From contig CP058705.1 in assembly GCA_013414705.1 (NCBI GenBank), forward strand, positions 4,082,735-4,087,948: DNA of 5,214 nt. The letters run 5' to 3'. The translations under genes were made by a program, and so were the position numbers. The notes under the pieces are model-generated. The model did no database searches, had not been told where the DNA came from, and saw nothing but the letters and a program-made list of their open reading frames with translations. Positions 3,854-5,214 of this stretch are shown in pieces. Within the stretch, counting starts at the first letter, position 1. The number at the start of each line of letters is the position of its first letter. Source of the DNA: Defluviicoccus sp. (GTDB lineage: Bacteria; Pseudomonadota; Alphaproteobacteria; Rhodospirillales; Defluviicoccaceae).

Positions 3854-5214
3854 TCAACGCGCGTAGGGGTTTTTCGAGCGGCGCAGTGTGAACCGCAGCG
3901 GGATTCCGATCAGTCCAAAGGACTCGCGCAGGCCGTTGGCGAGATAGCGCAAGTAGGCCTCGGGCACCTCCTGCGGCCGATTGGCGAAAACGACGAAGGT
4001 GGGCGGACGTGACTTGATCTGTGCCATGTAGCGCAGCTTCAGGGGCCGGCCCTGCACCGAGGGCGGGGCCTGTCGAGCGGTCATCTCGGCGAGCCAGCGG
4101 TTGAGCTTCGGCGTCGGCAATTGCCGGTTCCACAGGCCGTGCACCTCGAGCACCGCCGGCAGCAGGCGGGACAGACCGTCGCCGCTGAGGGCCGACAGCG
4201 GCACCACACGGAGTCCGCGCAGTTGCGGCAATGACTGCTCGAGGCGGCCGAGGATGGCGTCCATCGCTGCCTTGCGGTCGGCCACCAGATCCCACTTGTT
4301 GGCCACCAGCAGCGGCGCCCGGCCTTCGGTAGCGACCAGGTCGGCGATGGTGAGGTCCTGCTTCTCCAGTCCGGCGGTGGCATCGATGACGATCACCGCG
4401 ACGTGGGCGAAGCGCACGGCGCGCAGCGTATCCGCGCCGGCGAGTCGTTCCAGCCGGTCGTCCACCCGCGCCCGCTTGCGCAGGCCAGCGGTGTCGAACA
4501 GGCGCAAGGTGCGGCCGCGGAACTGCCAGTCGACGGCAATCGCGTCGCGGGTGATGCCGGCTTCCGGTCCGGTGATCAGCCGCTCGTCGCCGATCAGCCG
4601 GTTGATCAGCGTCGACTTGCCGACGTTGGGCCGTCCGATCACCGCCAGCTGCAGTGGCGTCAACGTCCGTTGCGTGTCGCGTTCATCCGCCCCTGGCGCG
4701 TCTTTCGGCGCGGCGCGCTTGCGCGCTTCGGGTACGGTCGCCTCCGTGTCCGGCGTCTCCGTATCCGGCATCTCCGGTTCTTCCGGGGCCGAGACGGGAG
4801 CGTCCGCTTCCGACGCTTCGGCAGCGTCGACGAACGGCCGCAGGACGTCGTAGAGCAGCGCCATGCCCTCGCCGTGTTCAGCCGAAAGCGGCAGCGGTTC
4901 GCCCAGGCCGAGCGCGAAGGCGTCGGCAAGACCCGCCTCGCCGGCGCGGCCCTCGCACTTGTTGGCGACGAGGACCATCGGTCGGTCCGCCCGCCGCAGC
5001 AGCCCGGCCAGTTCCCGGTCGAGCGGTGTCAGCCCTTCGCGGGCATCGATGACGAACAGGGCAATATCCGCCAGCTCCAGGGCGCGGGCGGTTTGGGCCT
5101 GGATCCGGGTTGCGAGATGCTGGCCGCGAGCGTCCTCGAAGCCGGCGGTGTCAACGACGCGGAAGCAGAGATCGCCCAGCCGTGCCTCGCCTTCGCGCCG
5201 GTCGCGGGTCACCC
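3854..5214 (-). CDS. der: GTPase Der (EngA), ribosome assembly; N-terminus outside window
   Basis: Der has two tandem GTPase domains and a KH-like domain and is needed for 50S ribosomal subunit maturation in the cytoplasm. Numbering from the first full codon (5212): the first G domain shows G2 TRDR at 2-5, G3 DTAG at 21-24, G4 NKCE at 84-87 and G5 SAE at 110-112. A variable acidic linker spans about 130-182. The second G domain shows the P-loop GRPNVGKS at 193-200, G2 ITRD at 220-223, DTAG at 240-243, NKWD at 305-308 and SAL at 340-342. The KH-like domain runs from about 358 to the SKNPYAR end at 452. Comparison with the E. coli protein suggests about 35 residues, including the first P-loop, lie beyond the right edge. 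G4 of the first domain has Glu for the canonical Asp, which I recall as usual in alphaproteobacterial Der. The frame is intact and the stop is TGA at 3854-3856. Confidence 0.97.
   Translation of the reverse strand, partial: VTRDRREGEARLGDLCFRVVDTAGFEDARGQHLATRIQAQTARALELADIALFVIDAREGLTPLDRELAGLLRRADRPMVLVANKCEGRAGEAGLADAFALGLGEPLPLSAEHGEGMALLYDVLRPFVDAAEASEADAPVSAPEEPEMPDTETPDTEATVPEARKRAAPKDAPGADERDTQRTLTPLQLAVIGRPNVGKSTLINRLIGDERLITGPEAGITRDAIAVDWQFRGRTLRLFDTAGLRKRARVDDRLERLAGADTLRAVRFAHVAVIVIDATAGLEKQDLTIADLVATEGRAPLLVANKWDLVADRKAAMDAILGRLEQSLPQLRGLRVVPLSALSGDGLSRLLPAVLEVHGLWNRQLPTPKLNRWLAEMTARQAPPSVQGRPLKLRYMAQIKSRPPTFVVFANRPQEVPEAYLRYLANGLRESFGLIGIPLRFTLRRSKNPYAR
4664..4825 (-). other. 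der: Variable acidic linker between the two Der G domains, with internal repeats
   Basis: This part of der codes for residues about 130-183. It is rich in Asp, Glu, Pro and Ala and includes PDTETPDTEA. The DNA shows near-direct repeats of a TCCGG(C)...TCTCCG unit around 4746-4775. The linker is known to vary in length and sequence in this family, so the repeats probably arose by slippage without loss of function. Confidence 0.6.

Noticed and set aside
4101..4853. 250-codon open frame on the plus strand, Ser/Arg-rich
   Set aside because: Antisense shadow of der, whose motifs are unmistakable.
1..5214. CRISPR array, tRNA, rRNA, transposase or phage gene
   Set aside because: No regularly spaced repeats, no cloverleaf or ribosomal sequence recognised, and no reading frame with transposase or phage motifs.

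Overview
The window looks like a stretch of a high-GC alphaproteobacterial chromosome. The best taxonomic evidence is the partial Der (EngA) GTPase at the right end. Its second G domain carries the LITGPEAGITRD switch region, and it has the arginine-rich first-domain start and NPYA-type ending that I associate with alphaproteobacterial Der. I cannot name a genus from this window.

Layout, left to right. (1) On the minus strand, a single-domain CheY-like response regulator (1270-1641) is followed by a membrane-anchored PAS sensor protein (start at 1212, running off the left edge). The two are 57 bp apart and form a likely two-component operon. The sensor's ribosome binding site lies in a small hairpin just before its start codon. 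(2) A 276-bp divergent intergenic region (1642-1917) holds both gene starts. (3) On the plus strand, a secreted protein with four EF-hand loops at exact 24-residue spacing (1918-2388) is followed after 2 nt by a glycine-zipper lipoprotein gene (2391-2788). (4) An AT-richer 119-bp element bounded by perfect 15-bp inverted repeats (2800-2918) resembles a MITE or other non-coding palindromic repeat. (5) A GIY-YIG-like gene on the plus strand (3046-3608). (6) A non-coding spacer (3609-3853) holds small tandem repeats. (7) On the minus strand, the 3' part of der (3854-5214), with its start beyond the right edge.

The most striking property of the window is that three of its six genes (the sensor at about 115-120, the lipoprotein at about 2478-2488, the GIY-YIG-like gene at about 3345-3350) are each broken once. 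In every case one added base restores a convincing full-length protein. All three sites are in short G/C-rich tracts, and the response regulator, EF-hand gene and der are intact. This pattern fits single-base deletion errors in a draft or long-read assembly at least as well as three independent pseudogenes. The genes are therefore described in both their sequenced and rebuilt forms.

Functionally, the response regulator and sensor probably work together. The EF-hand protein and glycine-zipper lipoprotein are probably co-expressed envelope proteins. Whether the divergent two-component pair regulates the EF-hand operon is inference from position only. I did not find a convincing new multi-gene system. 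The best candidates for novelty are the EF-hand/glycine-zipper pair, the 119-bp inverted-repeat element and the GIY-YIG-like protein.
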